Positions 53,020 through 60,897 of a DNA stretch of 64,000 nt are shown here, piece by piece. Under the pieces are notes generated by a model that saw only the letters and a list, made by a program, of their open reading frames with translations, had not been told where the DNA came from and did no database searches. Each line of letters starts with the position of its first letter. The first letter of the stretch is position 1. This DNA is from Anoxybacillus sp050480245 (GTDB taxonomy: Bacteria > Bacillota > Bacilli > Bacillales > Anoxybacillaceae), in assembly GCA_050480245.1 (NCBI GenBank), contig JBCNEQ010000051.1. One strand, given 5' to 3'. Both the position numbers and the translations under genes were made by a program.

Positions 53020-53964
53020 ATGGTGGAAGATGTTATCCATCAACATGCAGAGCAGCTGAAGCGTTGGGAAGAAAAACAGAAAGAAATTTTGCAAGAACTT
53101 ATTGAAAATCAACAAAAAATTCGGCAACAAAACGCTTTATATTATAACGAAAAGGAAGAAGAGCGCATCATTGACCGATATTACGAACACATCGATCATC
53201 AAACGGATGGAAAGTTGTTATTTCAAGCGTATCACGATTTAATAAAACGGACGCACATTCGACACATTCCATATTTTTTAAGCAAAGATTACTATTTGTA
53301 CACATGGGTTGATTTGCAACCAGACGGAACAGTAAAAAGCATTTATTCAGGAAAAAAGAAAGATCCACGTACAATTATTTTACAAGATTACAAGATCATT
53401 CAAAAGCGATATGAACAATTTGTTCAGCTTGTAAAAAAGGCAAAAAAAGGCGAACTCGATTTTAATCAAAAAATAAAATTGGTTGATCAACAATTGAAAT
53501 TTAATGCCGAACATGTCGTGCCGCAATCATGGTTTGGAGCGAAGGAACCGATGAAAGGGGATTTGCATCATTTATTCGTTTGCGAACCACGCTGCAATTC
53601 GATTCGTTCCAATTTTCCTTATGCCGATTTTCCGTTTTATGAACCTGAGTCGCCGAATGAAATCATTCAAAATGATTGTGGCGTGGCATACGGGGAACAT
53701 TTCGAACCTGAACACGGAAAAGGAGCAGTAGCGCGAGCGATGTTGTATTTTCTCGTTCGTTATCCGCGAGCAATCAAACAGTCGTTTATTGACCAAATTA
53801 ATATTTCGCTACTCATTCAATGGCATAAACAGTTTCCAGTTACAATGTATGAAAAACATCGTAACGCAGCCATTTTCCGCATTCAAGGCAATCGTAATCC
53901 GTTCATCGATAAACCACATCTTGTTGAAGAGCTCTATTTTTCAATTGGACGTAAAAGTGGTTAG
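53020..53964 (+). CDS. Endonuclease I-family nuclease without signal peptide
   Basis: 314 residues from ATG 53020 (GGAGAGAAG upstream). The catalytic part is a His-Me finger of the EndA/Bsn (endonuclease I) type: NAEHVVPQSWFG, GDLHHLFVCEPRCNSIRSNFPY, with metal-binding Asn/His later. Residues 1-50 are a charged coiled coil (KRWEEKQKEILQELIENQQK). Known relatives are secreted; this one shows no signal peptide or lipobox from any plausible start, so it should stay inside the cell. Its job, and how the cell survives it, is unclear. Confidence 0.82.
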   Translation: MVEDVIHQHAEQLKRWEEKQKEILQELIENQQKIRQQNALYYNEKEEERIIDRYYEHIDHQTDGKLLFQAYHDLIKRTHIRHIPYFLSKDYYLYTWVDLQPDGTVKSIYSGKKKDPRTIILQDYKIIQKRYEQFVQLVKKAKKGELDFNQKIKLVDQQLKFNAEHVVPQSWFGAKEPMKGDLHHLFVCEPRCNSIRSNFPYADFPFYEPESPNEIIQNDCGVAYGEHFEPEHGKGAVARAMLYFLVRYPRAIKQSFIDQINISLLIQWHKQFPVTMYEKHRNAAIFRIQGNRNPFIDKPHLVEELYFSIGRKSG

Positions 53965-53982
53965 GCGTCCGCACACATCGTT

Positions 53983-54020
53983 CCCTTTTTCATATGCTGT
54001 ATTACAGTTTATGAAAAGGG
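53983..54020 (+). promoter_or_regulatory. Hairpin ahead of the transporter start
   Basis: CCCTTTTTCATA and TATGAAAAGGG flank a 14-base loop and touch the RBS (GGAAGAGG) of the gene at 54031. It lacks a T run and may affect translation. Confidence 0.45.
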
Positions 54021-54030
54021 GAAGAGGACG

Positions 54031-55419
54031 ATGGGCGTGGAGTTAACAGCGTTACATTGGATTTACGTCTCGTTTATTTGTATCATTATCGCATTAATGA
54101 TTTGGCGTAAAGATACATCTTTAGCTTGTATGGTAGGCATTTTTTTGTTAGCGATTACAGCGACAGGATCTTTACCGCTCTCTATTAGCACCATTTTTAA
54201 AAGTTTTGTTTACGCGATCACAGAACTTCTTCCGACTATTCTTGTCATATCGATTATTGTATCCATGAGTAAGTTACTGACGATTACCGGAATGAATGAA
54301 GTGATGATTGCGCCGTTTGCGAAATTCATTCGGACACCAACGCTAGCTTATTGGACGATAGGAATATTAATGATGATGATTTCTTGGTTTTTTTGGCCGT
54401 CGCCTGCGGTGGCATTGCTTGGAGCAGTATTATTACCGGTTGCTGTTCGTGTCGGATTGCCTGCATTAGGTGTAGCGATGGCGATGAATTTATTCGGCCA
54501 CGGCATTGCGCTATCAGGTGATTTTATTATTCAAGGGGCTCCGAAATTAACAGCAGATGCAGCTGGTATTCCGGTGTCTGAAGTCATCTCAGCAAGCATT
54601 CCGCTCGTCTTTGTTATGGGGATTGTCACTGTTACAACCGCATTTTTCTTGTTGCGTCGCGACATGAAAAAAGGCAACATTCCACAAGGTGAGGCGGTTG
54701 CGATCGAGGCAAATGAAGTACAGTCTCACTTATTAACGAAACGGATGAAAGTGATATTTGCCTTCCTTATTCCGATCTTATTTGGGTTAGACGTTGTAGC
54801 TATGTATTATTTTCAATTGCAAGGCGGAGATGCAACCGCATTAATTGGAGGAACAGCGATTTTTATTTTATCTCTTTTATCATTAGTTGCATACAAAAAG
54901 AACAGCTTAGAACAAATTACAGACTTATTCATTCAAGGATTCCAATTCGGTTTTAAAGTGTTCGGTCCGGTTATTCCGATTGCGGCGTTCTTTTATTTAG
55001 GAGATTCGGGATTCCAAGCGATTATTGGAGAGTTTTTACCAAAACAATCGCATGGCATTGTCAATGATTTAGGTGTTGCTCTATCTAGTGTTGTTCCATT
55101 AAGCAAAGAAGTAGGAGCAGTTACGTTAGCGGGAGTAGGGGCAATTACTGGATTGGACGGTTCAGGCTTTTCAGGTATTTCGCTCGTCGGTTCCATTGCG
55201 AATTTGTTTGCAACCGCAATTGGCACAGGCCTAGCCACGTTAACAGCACTCGGTCAAATTGCTGCCATTTGGGTTGGGGGAGGAACGTTAGTACCTTGGG
55301 CCCTCATTCCAGCAGCTGCGATTTGTGGTGTTAGCCCATTTGAGTTAGCGAGACGAAATGTTGTGCCGGTTATTACAGGATTGATTGTCACGACAATTGT
55401 CGCCATGTTTCTTATTTAA
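54031..55419 (+). CDS. Large membrane transporter of uncertain family
   Basis: 462 residues, at least 11 hydrophobic spans, start ATG 54031 after GGAAGAGG. Features: a WFFWPSPAVALLGAVLLPVA segment, MNLFGHGIALSGDFIIQGAPKLTADAAGIP (like the substrate loops of ion/carboxylate transporters), and a Gly-rich C-terminal half (GVGAITGLDGSGFSGISLVG; WVGGGTLVPWALIPAAAICGV). It resembles divergent GntP/DcuC-like anion transporters, but I cannot assign a family with certainty. Monocistronic, with a strong terminator. Confidence 0.7.
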   Translation: MGVELTALHWIYVSFICIIIALMIWRKDTSLACMVGIFLLAITATGSLPLSISTIFKSFVYAITELLPTILVISIIVSMSKLLTITGMNEVMIAPFAKFIRTPTLAYWTIGILMMMISWFFWPSPAVALLGAVLLPVAVRVGLPALGVAMAMNLFGHGIALSGDFIIQGAPKLTADAAGIPVSEVISASIPLVFVMGIVTVTTAFFLLRRDMKKGNIPQGEAVAIEANEVQSHLLTKRMKVIFAFLIPILFGLDVVAMYYFQLQGGDATALIGGTAIFILSLLSLVAYKKNSLEQITDLFIQGFQFGFKVFGPVIPIAAFFYLGDSGFQAIIGEFLPKQSHGIVNDLGVALSSVVPLSKEVGAVTLAGVGAITGLDGSGFSGISLVGSIANLFATAIGTGLATLTALGQIAAIWVGGGTLVPWALIPAAAICGVSPFELARRNVVPVITGLIVTTIVAMFLI

Positions 55420-55422
55420 TTC

Positions 55423-55456
55423 AAGAGAGTGTCTCTATGGAGGCACTCTTTTTTTA
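55423..55456 (+). terminator. Terminator
   Basis: AGAGTG and CACTCT stem plus outer pairs, then T7. Confidence 0.7.
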
Positions 55457-55473
55457 TGTTATAAAACATAACA
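55457..55473 (+). promoter_or_regulatory. TnrA/GlnR box 1 of amtB
   Basis: TGTTATAAAACATAACA is an exact fit to TGTNA-N7-TNACA, the shared TnrA/GlnR operator. Confidence 0.85.
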
Positions 55474-55542
55474 TAAAAATAAAAAAATTTTCGAAAAACT
55501 GTTGCATTTCCCTTTGGTTATGTAATATATTATAACCATAAA

Positions 55543-55559
55543 TGTTATAAAAAATAACA
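55543..55559 (+). promoter_or_regulatory. TnrA/GlnR box 2 of amtB
   Basis: TGTTATAAAAAATAACA is a second exact fit, 17 bases before the amtB start. With box 1 far upstream, the pair allows both activation under nitrogen limitation and repression when nitrogen is plentiful. Confidence 0.85.
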
Positions 55560-55575
55560 TAAGGGAGAGATGAGA

Positions 55576-56886
55576 ATGAATGAGGCACAGTTGAGTTTGG
55601 CGCTTGATTCACTTTGGGTTATGTTAGGAGCGATTTTAGTCATTGGAATGCAAGTCGGATTTGCTTTGTTAGAAGCAGGTTCGACGCGAATGAAAAATGC
55701 TGGTCATGTTGCAGGAAAGCAAATATTAAGTTTTGCGATCGCTTCGCTTGCATTTTGGGCTGTAGGTTTTGCTATTACATTTGGGAAAGGAAACGGATTC
55801 GTTGGGACAGAAGGATGGTTTTTAAAGGAAGGAAAAGAGACGTTTTCTTCTCTTTCGTGGGCAAATGTGCCACTTGAACTGAAATTTTTATTCCAACTTG
55901 CTTTTGTCGGTGTCTCTTTAGCGATTGCATGGGGAGGATTCGCTGAGCGTGCAAAACTATCTGTTTACTTCATTTTTGGAACGATTTTCACGATCGCCAT
56001 TTATCCAGTCATCGGTCATTGGGTATGGGGAGGCGGTTGGCTTGGAGAAATGGGCATGCAAGATTTCGCAGGTTCGACGGTCGTTCATTTACAAGGTGCA
56101 ATTGCTGCGCTCATTGCAACGATGTTATTAGGACCAAGAATTGGAAAGTTTAATAAAGACGGGACACCAAATCATATTCCAGGGCATAACCAAGTATATA
56201 CGGTCATCGGTGGTTTCGTATTATGGGTTGGTTGGTTTGGATTTAATGCAGGAAGTACGATGGGGACAGCAGATGGATTTTTCGGTTATGTAGCGTTAAC
56301 GACAAATATTGCAGCAGCTGCTGGAGCAATTGCTTCAATTTTGACAGCAAAGTGGCTTGTTGGAAAAGCGGATATTCCAGCGATGGTTAACGGTGTATTA
56401 GCGGCGCTTGTTGCCATTACAGCGGCATGCGCGTTTGTCGAACCGTGGGCAGCTGCAGTCATTGGCGCTGTAGCTGGATCATTTACATTTTGGACGTCTG
56501 TATATTTTGAACGAAAAGGCATTGACGATCCGATTTACGCATTTTCTGTTCACGGAATTGCTGGCATTGTGGGCACCATTTCCACTGGCTTTTTCGCCTC
56601 GCCACGTTTAGTAGAAGTCACAGGAATTGGAAAACCGGGATTGTTTTATGGTGGAGGGGTTGATCAGCTCATCGTTCAAACAGTCGGTGTTTTAGGTGCA
56701 GCAATATATGTAGCGATTGTTTCGTTTATTGTTTTATATACTTTAAAAAAGACGATCGGGTTACGGGTGACGCCTGAACAAGAAATTTCTGGACTTGATA
56801 TTAGTGAACATGGTTCGTACGGATATCCTGAACAATTAGATCCAGCTTATCAACAAACGACAACAGTCGTTTCATCTCGTTCGTGA
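55576..56886 (+). CDS. amtB: Ammonium transporter AmtB
   Basis: 436 residues; ATG 55576 is 9 bases after GGGAG (an upstream ATG at 55570 is possible). Eleven spans. Amt motifs are FALLEAGSTRMKNAGHV, FAERAKLSVY, the pore His in FAGSTVVHLQGAIAALIA and FSVHGIAGIVGTISTGFF (twin His), and WVGWFGFNAGS. It moves ammonium into the cell. The C-terminal tail (GLDISEHGSYGYPEQLDP) has the site that P-II proteins contact, yet no glnK/glnB follows; a DUF294 gene follows instead. Two TnrA/GlnR boxes control it. Confidence 0.96.
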   Translation: MNEAQLSLALDSLWVMLGAILVIGMQVGFALLEAGSTRMKNAGHVAGKQILSFAIASLAFWAVGFAITFGKGNGFVGTEGWFLKEGKETFSSLSWANVPLELKFLFQLAFVGVSLAIAWGGFAERAKLSVYFIFGTIFTIAIYPVIGHWVWGGGWLGEMGMQDFAGSTVVHLQGAIAALIATMLLGPRIGKFNKDGTPNHIPGHNQVYTVIGGFVLWVGWFGFNAGSTMGTADGFFGYVALTTNIAAAAGAIASILTAKWLVGKADIPAMVNGVLAALVAITAACAFVEPWAAAVIGAVAGSFTFWTSVYFERKGIDDPIYAFSVHGIAGIVGTISTGFFASPRLVEVTGIGKPGLFYGGGVDQLIVQTVGVLGAAIYVAIVSFIVLYTLKKTIGLRVTPEQEISGLDISEHGSYGYPEQLDPAYQQTTTVVSSRS

Positions 56887-56902
56887 TGAAGATGGTGATG
56901 TC

Positions 56903-57934
56903 ATGAATGATTTTGAAACAATCATTGTTCGGGCGGAACAATGTAACGATATGTCAGAACTTAAGCAACTTCACGATGAAGTTGCTTTTCTCCTCTCTCC
57001 GTTTTCATTCCCTTTTCATCGTATGTTTGATATATACAATGCACTTTATGTGTGCCACGATGCACTTATGAAAAAAGCGTTGTTATTAGCGGAACGAGAG
57101 GTTGATCGAAGGGGAATTGGCAAAAAGCCTTCATCTTTTTGTTGGTTCGTTATGGGAAGTAGCGGGCGAAAGGAATCGACGATTTGGACAGATCAGGATA
57201 ACGGGATGATTTTCTCTTGTTTCAGTAATGAAAAAGAGGATTGTTATGCATATATGCGTGAGTATGCACGCATGGGGGTTCTTTTTTTAAACGAAATCGG
57301 TTATCCATATTGTACAGGGCATGTGATGGCAACAAATAAAAGATGGCTAAAGGAAGCAGATGATTGGGAAGGGCAAATCGACAAATATGTACAAAATGAG
57401 CATATAGATGATATTCGTTATTTGTCTATGTTGGTTGATATGCGTCCGATTTATGGCGAGTATTCATTAGTTACTCAACTGAAAGAAACGTTGTATAAAA
57501 AAATAGCAACAACCTTTTCTTTGCGTGACCGGATGATTGACAGCATTCGTATTCCTTTTGTTCCCATCGGTCCTTTTGGTCGCGTGTACGTAGAACGATG
57601 GGGAGAAAAAAGTGGGATGATTGATATAAAGCAAGGGGGATATGTTCAGCTAAGTCATGCGTTAAAATGGATAGCAGTTCGAGAACAATTTGTTGATTCA
57701 AATTCCACGTTTGAGCGATTGACGTGTTGGTACGCTAAAAACGGTTGTTCACAACGGTTATTTGAACGGATAGAAGAAGCGATTCAAACGTTTTTATATT
57801 TTCGTTTACGTTGTTCGCTTGAAGGAACGGATTATTTGTCCATGCAACATTTATCGCAAGAGGAAAAGCAGCGATTAAAAAAAGCGATGATAGTGGCGAA
57901 AAAAATGCAGCGTCGTGCAAGAAAGTGGGTGTAA
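56903..57934 (+). CDS. DUF294 GlnD-like nucleotidyltransferase
   Basis: 343 residues, 16 bases after amtB. The motif GSSGRKESTIWTDQDNG (residues 85-101) is the nucleotidyltransferase signature also found in GlnD, with Asp97 and Asp99 as metal ligands; the C-terminal half (about 190-343) is the substrate-binding helical domain usual for DUF294. No CBS, cNMP-binding, HD or ACT domain. GlnD uridylylates P-II; this protein may nucleotidylate a different partner, perhaps in response to nitrogen, since it shares the amtB transcript. The target is unknown. Confidence 0.85.
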   Translation: MNDFETIIVRAEQCNDMSELKQLHDEVAFLLSPFSFPFHRMFDIYNALYVCHDALMKKALLLAEREVDRRGIGKKPSSFCWFVMGSSGRKESTIWTDQDNGMIFSCFSNEKEDCYAYMREYARMGVLFLNEIGYPYCTGHVMATNKRWLKEADDWEGQIDKYVQNEHIDDIRYLSMLVDMRPIYGEYSLVTQLKETLYKKIATTFSLRDRMIDSIRIPFVPIGPFGRVYVERWGEKSGMIDIKQGGYVQLSHALKWIAVREQFVDSNSTFERLTCWYAKNGCSQRLFERIEEAIQTFLYFRLRCSLEGTDYLSMQHLSQEEKQRLKKAMIVAKKMQRRARKWV

Positions 57935-57937
57935 TCG

Positions 57938-58657
57938 GTGGAGCGGTCGTTTCACTGGCTGAATCGTTTATTATCGCTTGGACTGCGGAGCGATCAAGCA
58001 ACTGCAATTGGTTCAGCTTTTCAGCAAGAAGTATGGATCCGAAAAATGATGAAAGAAGCAAGAAAACAAACGTATTCCCTCGAAACACCACTTTCTGATG
58101 TAATATTTATTTTGTTAGATACAGAGACGACAGGTTTTTCTCCGCAAAGAGGAGACGAAATTTTTTCACTTGCTGCTTTAAAAACAAAAAAGGGCGAATC
58201 GCTTGATTTATATTGTTCCGACTTCCGGCCAAAACGCCGTATTCCAGAACATGTTGTTGCGCTCACGGGGATAACAAATGACGATGTCGCATGTGCTCCG
58301 TTACTAGAGGAGGAAATTCATCATATTCTTTCCTTTTTGAACCATAGTATTTTACTCGGCTATCATATTCAGCATGATGTAGCGTTTTTAAATGAATTTT
58401 TATCGCGCAACTATCGTACAGTTTTACAACAAACAGCAATAGAAATGAGAAAAATCATGGAATGCATATATCACGATTCATTTCCGACGCTCGATGATGC
58501 TCTTTCATTTTATCATCTCACTCCGATTGACCGCCATACAGCAAAAGGGGACGTCATGAGTTTATTTGAAATTTGGAAGCGAGTTTTTACAGAGTTGCAA
58601 CAGTTACAAATTGATACGTTGCATGACTTATATGCGTTACTTAGTCAACGTTCGTAA
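57938..58657 (+). CDS. DnaQ-like 3'-5' exonuclease
   Basis: 239 residues, GTG 57938 three bases after the DUF294 stop. The DEDDh motifs are complete: LLDTETTGFSP (Asp61, Glu63), GYHIQHDVAFLNEFL (Asp), and DRHTAKGDV (His, Asp). About 50 N-terminal residues form a helical extension (WLNRLLSLGLRSDQATAIGS). It degrades single-stranded DNA, RNA or short oligonucleotides; in similar DUF294-linked operons such an exonuclease recurs. No DNA polymerase gene is near, so it is not a plain proofreading subunit. Confidence 0.88.
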   Translation: MERSFHWLNRLLSLGLRSDQATAIGSAFQQEVWIRKMMKEARKQTYSLETPLSDVIFILLDTETTGFSPQRGDEIFSLAALKTKKGESLDLYCSDFRPKRRIPEHVVALTGITNDDVACAPLLEEEIHHILSFLNHSILLGYHIQHDVAFLNEFLSRNYRTVLQQTAIEMRKIMECIYHDSFPTLDDALSFYHLTPIDRHTAKGDVMSLFEIWKRVFTELQQLQIDTLHDLYALLSQRS

Positions 58658-58678
58658 ACGAATGTTGACTTTTTTTTA
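58645..58678 (+). terminator. Terminator of the amtB operon
   Basis: TCAACGTTCGT (58645-58655) and ACGAATGTTGA (58658-58668) around AA, then eight T. It also contains the -35 of the arsR promoter. Confidence 0.8.
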
Positions 58679-58694
58679 CGAAAAATTATACAAT
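58665..58694 (+). promoter_or_regulatory. Promoter of the ArsR gene
   Basis: TTGACT (58665-58670), 18 bases, TACAAT (58689-58694). Confidence 0.7.
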
Positions 58695-58704
58695 TTCATT
58701 AACT

Positions 58705-58726
58705 TATATGAATACATATTCATATA
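58705..58726 (+). promoter_or_regulatory. Perfect ArsR/SmtB-type operator
   Basis: TATATGAATA (58705-58714), two bases, then its exact complement TATTCATATA (58717-58726). It sits from about +4 to +25 of the promoter, so bound repressor would block transcription of its own gene. Confidence 0.85.
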
Positions 58727-58744
58727 TTGAAAGAGGGAGATTGT

Positions 58745-59050
58745 ATGGAACAGCAATATGAACCGTTAGATGAAGAAACACTTTTTATCGTATCGCAAAC
58801 GTTTAAAGCGTTAAGCGACCCAACGCGTATTCGTATTTTACATTTACTTTCATCTGGTGAGTTTTCAGTAACAGAGATTGCGAATCATTTATCACTTTTA
58901 CAATCGACCGTATCTCATCAGCTTCGATCTTTAAAAAATTTACGTCTTGTTAAATATCGAAGGGAAGGAACGACGTTATATTATTCGCATGATGATGAGC
59001 ATGTGTTGCACATTCTCGAACAAACAATTCGTCATGCGCGCGATCATTAG
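58745..59050 (+). CDS. ArsR/SmtB-family metal sensor (CzrA-like)
   Basis: 101 residues from ATG 58745 (AGAGGGAG upstream). Winged helix with ALSDPTRIRILHLLSSGEFS and the recognition helix LLQSTVSHQLRSLKNL. The alpha-5 metal site of CzrA (Asp84, His86, His97, His100) is nearly kept: Asp84, His86, His97 and His101 here, so zinc or cobalt sensing at the dimer interface is likely. The N-terminal Cys site of arsenic or cadmium sensors is absent. Autorepression through the perfect operator is expected. No efflux pump gene follows; the next gene is a broken PAS gene. Confidence 0.88.
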   Translation: MEQQYEPLDEETLFIVSQTFKALSDPTRIRILHLLSSGEFSVTEIANHLSLLQSTVSHQLRSLKNLRLVKYRREGTTLYYSHDDEHVLHILEQTIRHARDH

Positions 59051-59138
59051 TGGGGAATAAAGTGAAAGAATATCAAGTATTGTTGATTTTTTCACGGTTT
59101 TTAGTGAAAATGAAATTAGAAATCTAACAACAAAGAGG

Positions 59139-59696
59139 ATGAATACAGTTATGCAAGCAATCGCTGTTATTGATCCGAATGGAAAAATTTTAGGAGCAGA
59201 TGAACATTTTTTCGTCATTTTTATTATCGTGCTATGGATCGCGAGCTGTTAGAAAAGTTTATTCATGAAGTGAAAAATGGTCGGAAGTATTCGTACGCAA
59301 TTGTAAAAGAAAAAGATGAACAAAAAGATGTGTATGTACAAGCGACAGCTCTATATGACAAAAGGGGGGCTGTTGCGAGCGATTGTTGTGACATATCAAT
59401 ACGAACCGTTTATTGATATGCGTCTTACGTCTTCGATGGCTTCGCTTGCATCCGAATTTACGTTTATTTTATCTGCGGAAGGCGAGATTACGTACGTTTC
59501 ACCAACTGCACAATATGTACTTAAGTACGAAAAAGAAATGTGTAGCCAAGAATTATTTTCCTATGTGCACCATGATGATATACCGCTTCTGATGGAGAAG
59601 TTACATACGATTTATACAACAAAAGAGAGAGAAATTACGACTTGGGTTTTAACTGAAGAGGTAAGCGAATATAGCTTGCTTTTTTCGTTTGTATAA
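59139..59696 (+). pseudogene. PAS-domain protein, two frameshifts
   Basis: The pieces form one protein: MNTVMQAIAVIDPNGKILGA, DEHFF, then RHFYYRAMDRELLEKFIHEV and KEKDEQKDVYVQATALYDKR, then RAIVVTYQYEPFIDMRLTSS and AEGEITYVSPTAQYVLKYEK, VLTEEVSEYSLLFSFV*. The last half is a PAS domain. One T is missing in the T6 run near 59206, and one base differs near the G6 run at 59365-59370. No output domain follows even when repaired. Both shifts lie at homopolymers, so error and decay are both possible. Confidence 0.75.
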
Positions 59697-59709
59697 GGGG
59701 GAATGTAAG

Positions 59710-60336
59710 ATGTTAAAATTGTATGTCATTCGTCATGCAGAAACAGAGTGGAATGCACAACAGCGAATGCAAGGATGGAAAGACTCACCTTTAACTGAAG
59801 CGGGGAGAAAACACGCGACACTTTTACATGATCGGCTGCGAACGATTCCGTTTACTGCTGTATATTGTAGTCCGAGCGATCGGACAAAAGAAACGGCACA
59901 AATTGTTTTAGGCCAACGTGACGTACCTCTTTATTTTGATGAGCGATTACGTGAAATTCATTTAGGACATTGGGAAGGAAAAACAATTGCAGAAATTGCT
60001 CAGATGGACGAACGAAATCATTATCATTTTTATCATGAGCCAGACGCATACGAGCCGAGTGTTGGAGAGACATTTTTTGATGTACAGCATCGGGCTGTAG
60101 CTGCAATCCATCATATAGCTGAAAATCATTCGAATGGTCATGTTCTTGTTGTTACGCATGGCGTGGTTATTCGCACACTTCTTGTATATTGGAAACAACA
60201 AACAATGGCAGAGTTATGGAAAAATAGCCGCGTGTATGGCACAAGCGTAACGATCGCTTCTTTTAACGGCCAACAGTGGGTAGTGGAGTGTGAGTCGGAC
60301 ATTTCACATCTTGAAAGTGAGCTGACACATTTGTGA
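59710..60336 (+). CDS. Histidine phosphatase (phosphoglycerate mutase-like)
   Basis: 208 residues from ATG 59710 (AAGGGGGAATG upstream). The catalytic RHAETEW (His9), YCSPSDRTKETA (second Arg), HLGHWEGKTIAEI (Glu) and VVTHGVVIRTLL (His) are all present, giving a branch-1 acid phosphatase/PGM-like enzyme such as PhoE or YhfR. These act on varied phosphates and are usually not true glycolytic mutases. Co-transcribed with the nuclease gene by a 4-base overlap. Confidence 0.9.
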   Translation: MLKLYVIRHAETEWNAQQRMQGWKDSPLTEAGRKHATLLHDRLRTIPFTAVYCSPSDRTKETAQIVLGQRDVPLYFDERLREIHLGHWEGKTIAEIAQMDERNHYHFYHEPDAYEPSVGETFFDVQHRAVAAIHHIAENHSNGHVLVVTHGVVIRTLLVYWKQQTMAELWKNSRVYGTSVTIASFNGQQWVVECESDISHLESELTHL

Positions 60337-60860
60337 GAAAATGGTTTATTTTTTTCATTGTAATTTTCTTTATTGCTGGTTGTGCCCAACAAAATAACGG
60401 AACGACGTTTGTTACGACAGTAGAGCATGTTATTGATGGTGATACAGTGAAAATACGAAAGGATGGCAAATTAGTAACGGTTCGTCTATTAAATATCGAC
60501 ACGCCAGAAACGTATCGGGAAAAGCAAGCATACGGTGAAGAAGCGAAGCAATTTGCAAAAGATGTCCTTCTTCATAAAAAAGTGACGATCGAGTTAAGTG
60601 CAAAAGAGAAGCCATATGACCGGTATGGTCGACTGCTTGCTTACATATGGATGGAGGATCAAACATTGTATCAAGAAAAAATTGTAAAAGAAGGACTCGC
60701 TCGTGTTGCTTATATGTTTGACCCTGATACAAAATACGCTAAACAATTGTATGAAGCACAAGAGCAAGCAAAAAAAGCGAAAAAACGAATATGGAGTGTT
60801 GACGGCTACGTAACAGAAAAAGGATTTGATATGAGCGTATGGCGTGATAAAGCTTCATAA
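60333..60860 (+). CDS. yncB: Thermonuclease (SNase) lipoprotein
   Basis: 175 residues, GTG 60333 overlapping the previous stop (GTGA). The signal peptide ends in IAGC, lipidated Cys17. The staphylococcal nuclease fold is shown by VIDGDTVKIRKDG, TVRLLNIDTPET (catalytic Arg and metal Asp), KPYDRYGRLLAYIWMED (catalytic Glu/Arg region) and VKEGLARVAYM. It resembles YncB/YokF-type secreted, membrane-bound nucleases that break down DNA or RNA outside the cell, useful for nutrient recovery or competence. Confidence 0.92.
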   Translation: MRKWFIFFIVIFFIAGCAQQNNGTTFVTTVEHVIDGDTVKIRKDGKLVTVRLLNIDTPETYREKQAYGEEAKQFAKDVLLHKKVTIELSAKEKPYDRYGRLLAYIWMEDQTLYQEKIVKEGLARVAYMFDPDTKYAKQLYEAQEQAKKAKKRIWSVDGYVTEKGFDMSVWRDKAS

Positions 60861-60870
60861 ATATAAAAAG

Positions 60871-60897
60871 AAAGGGCTGAATGAAACAGCCCTTTTA
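60871..60897. terminator. Bidirectional terminator
   Basis: AAAGGGCTG and CAGCCCTTT flank a 7-base loop between convergent nuclease and hcp genes. Confidence 0.85.

Noticed and set aside
52525..53059. Frames upstream of and overlapping the endonuclease start
   Set aside because: AT-rich, no RBS and partly antisense to the hydrolase start. They do not add a signal peptide in the endonuclease frame.
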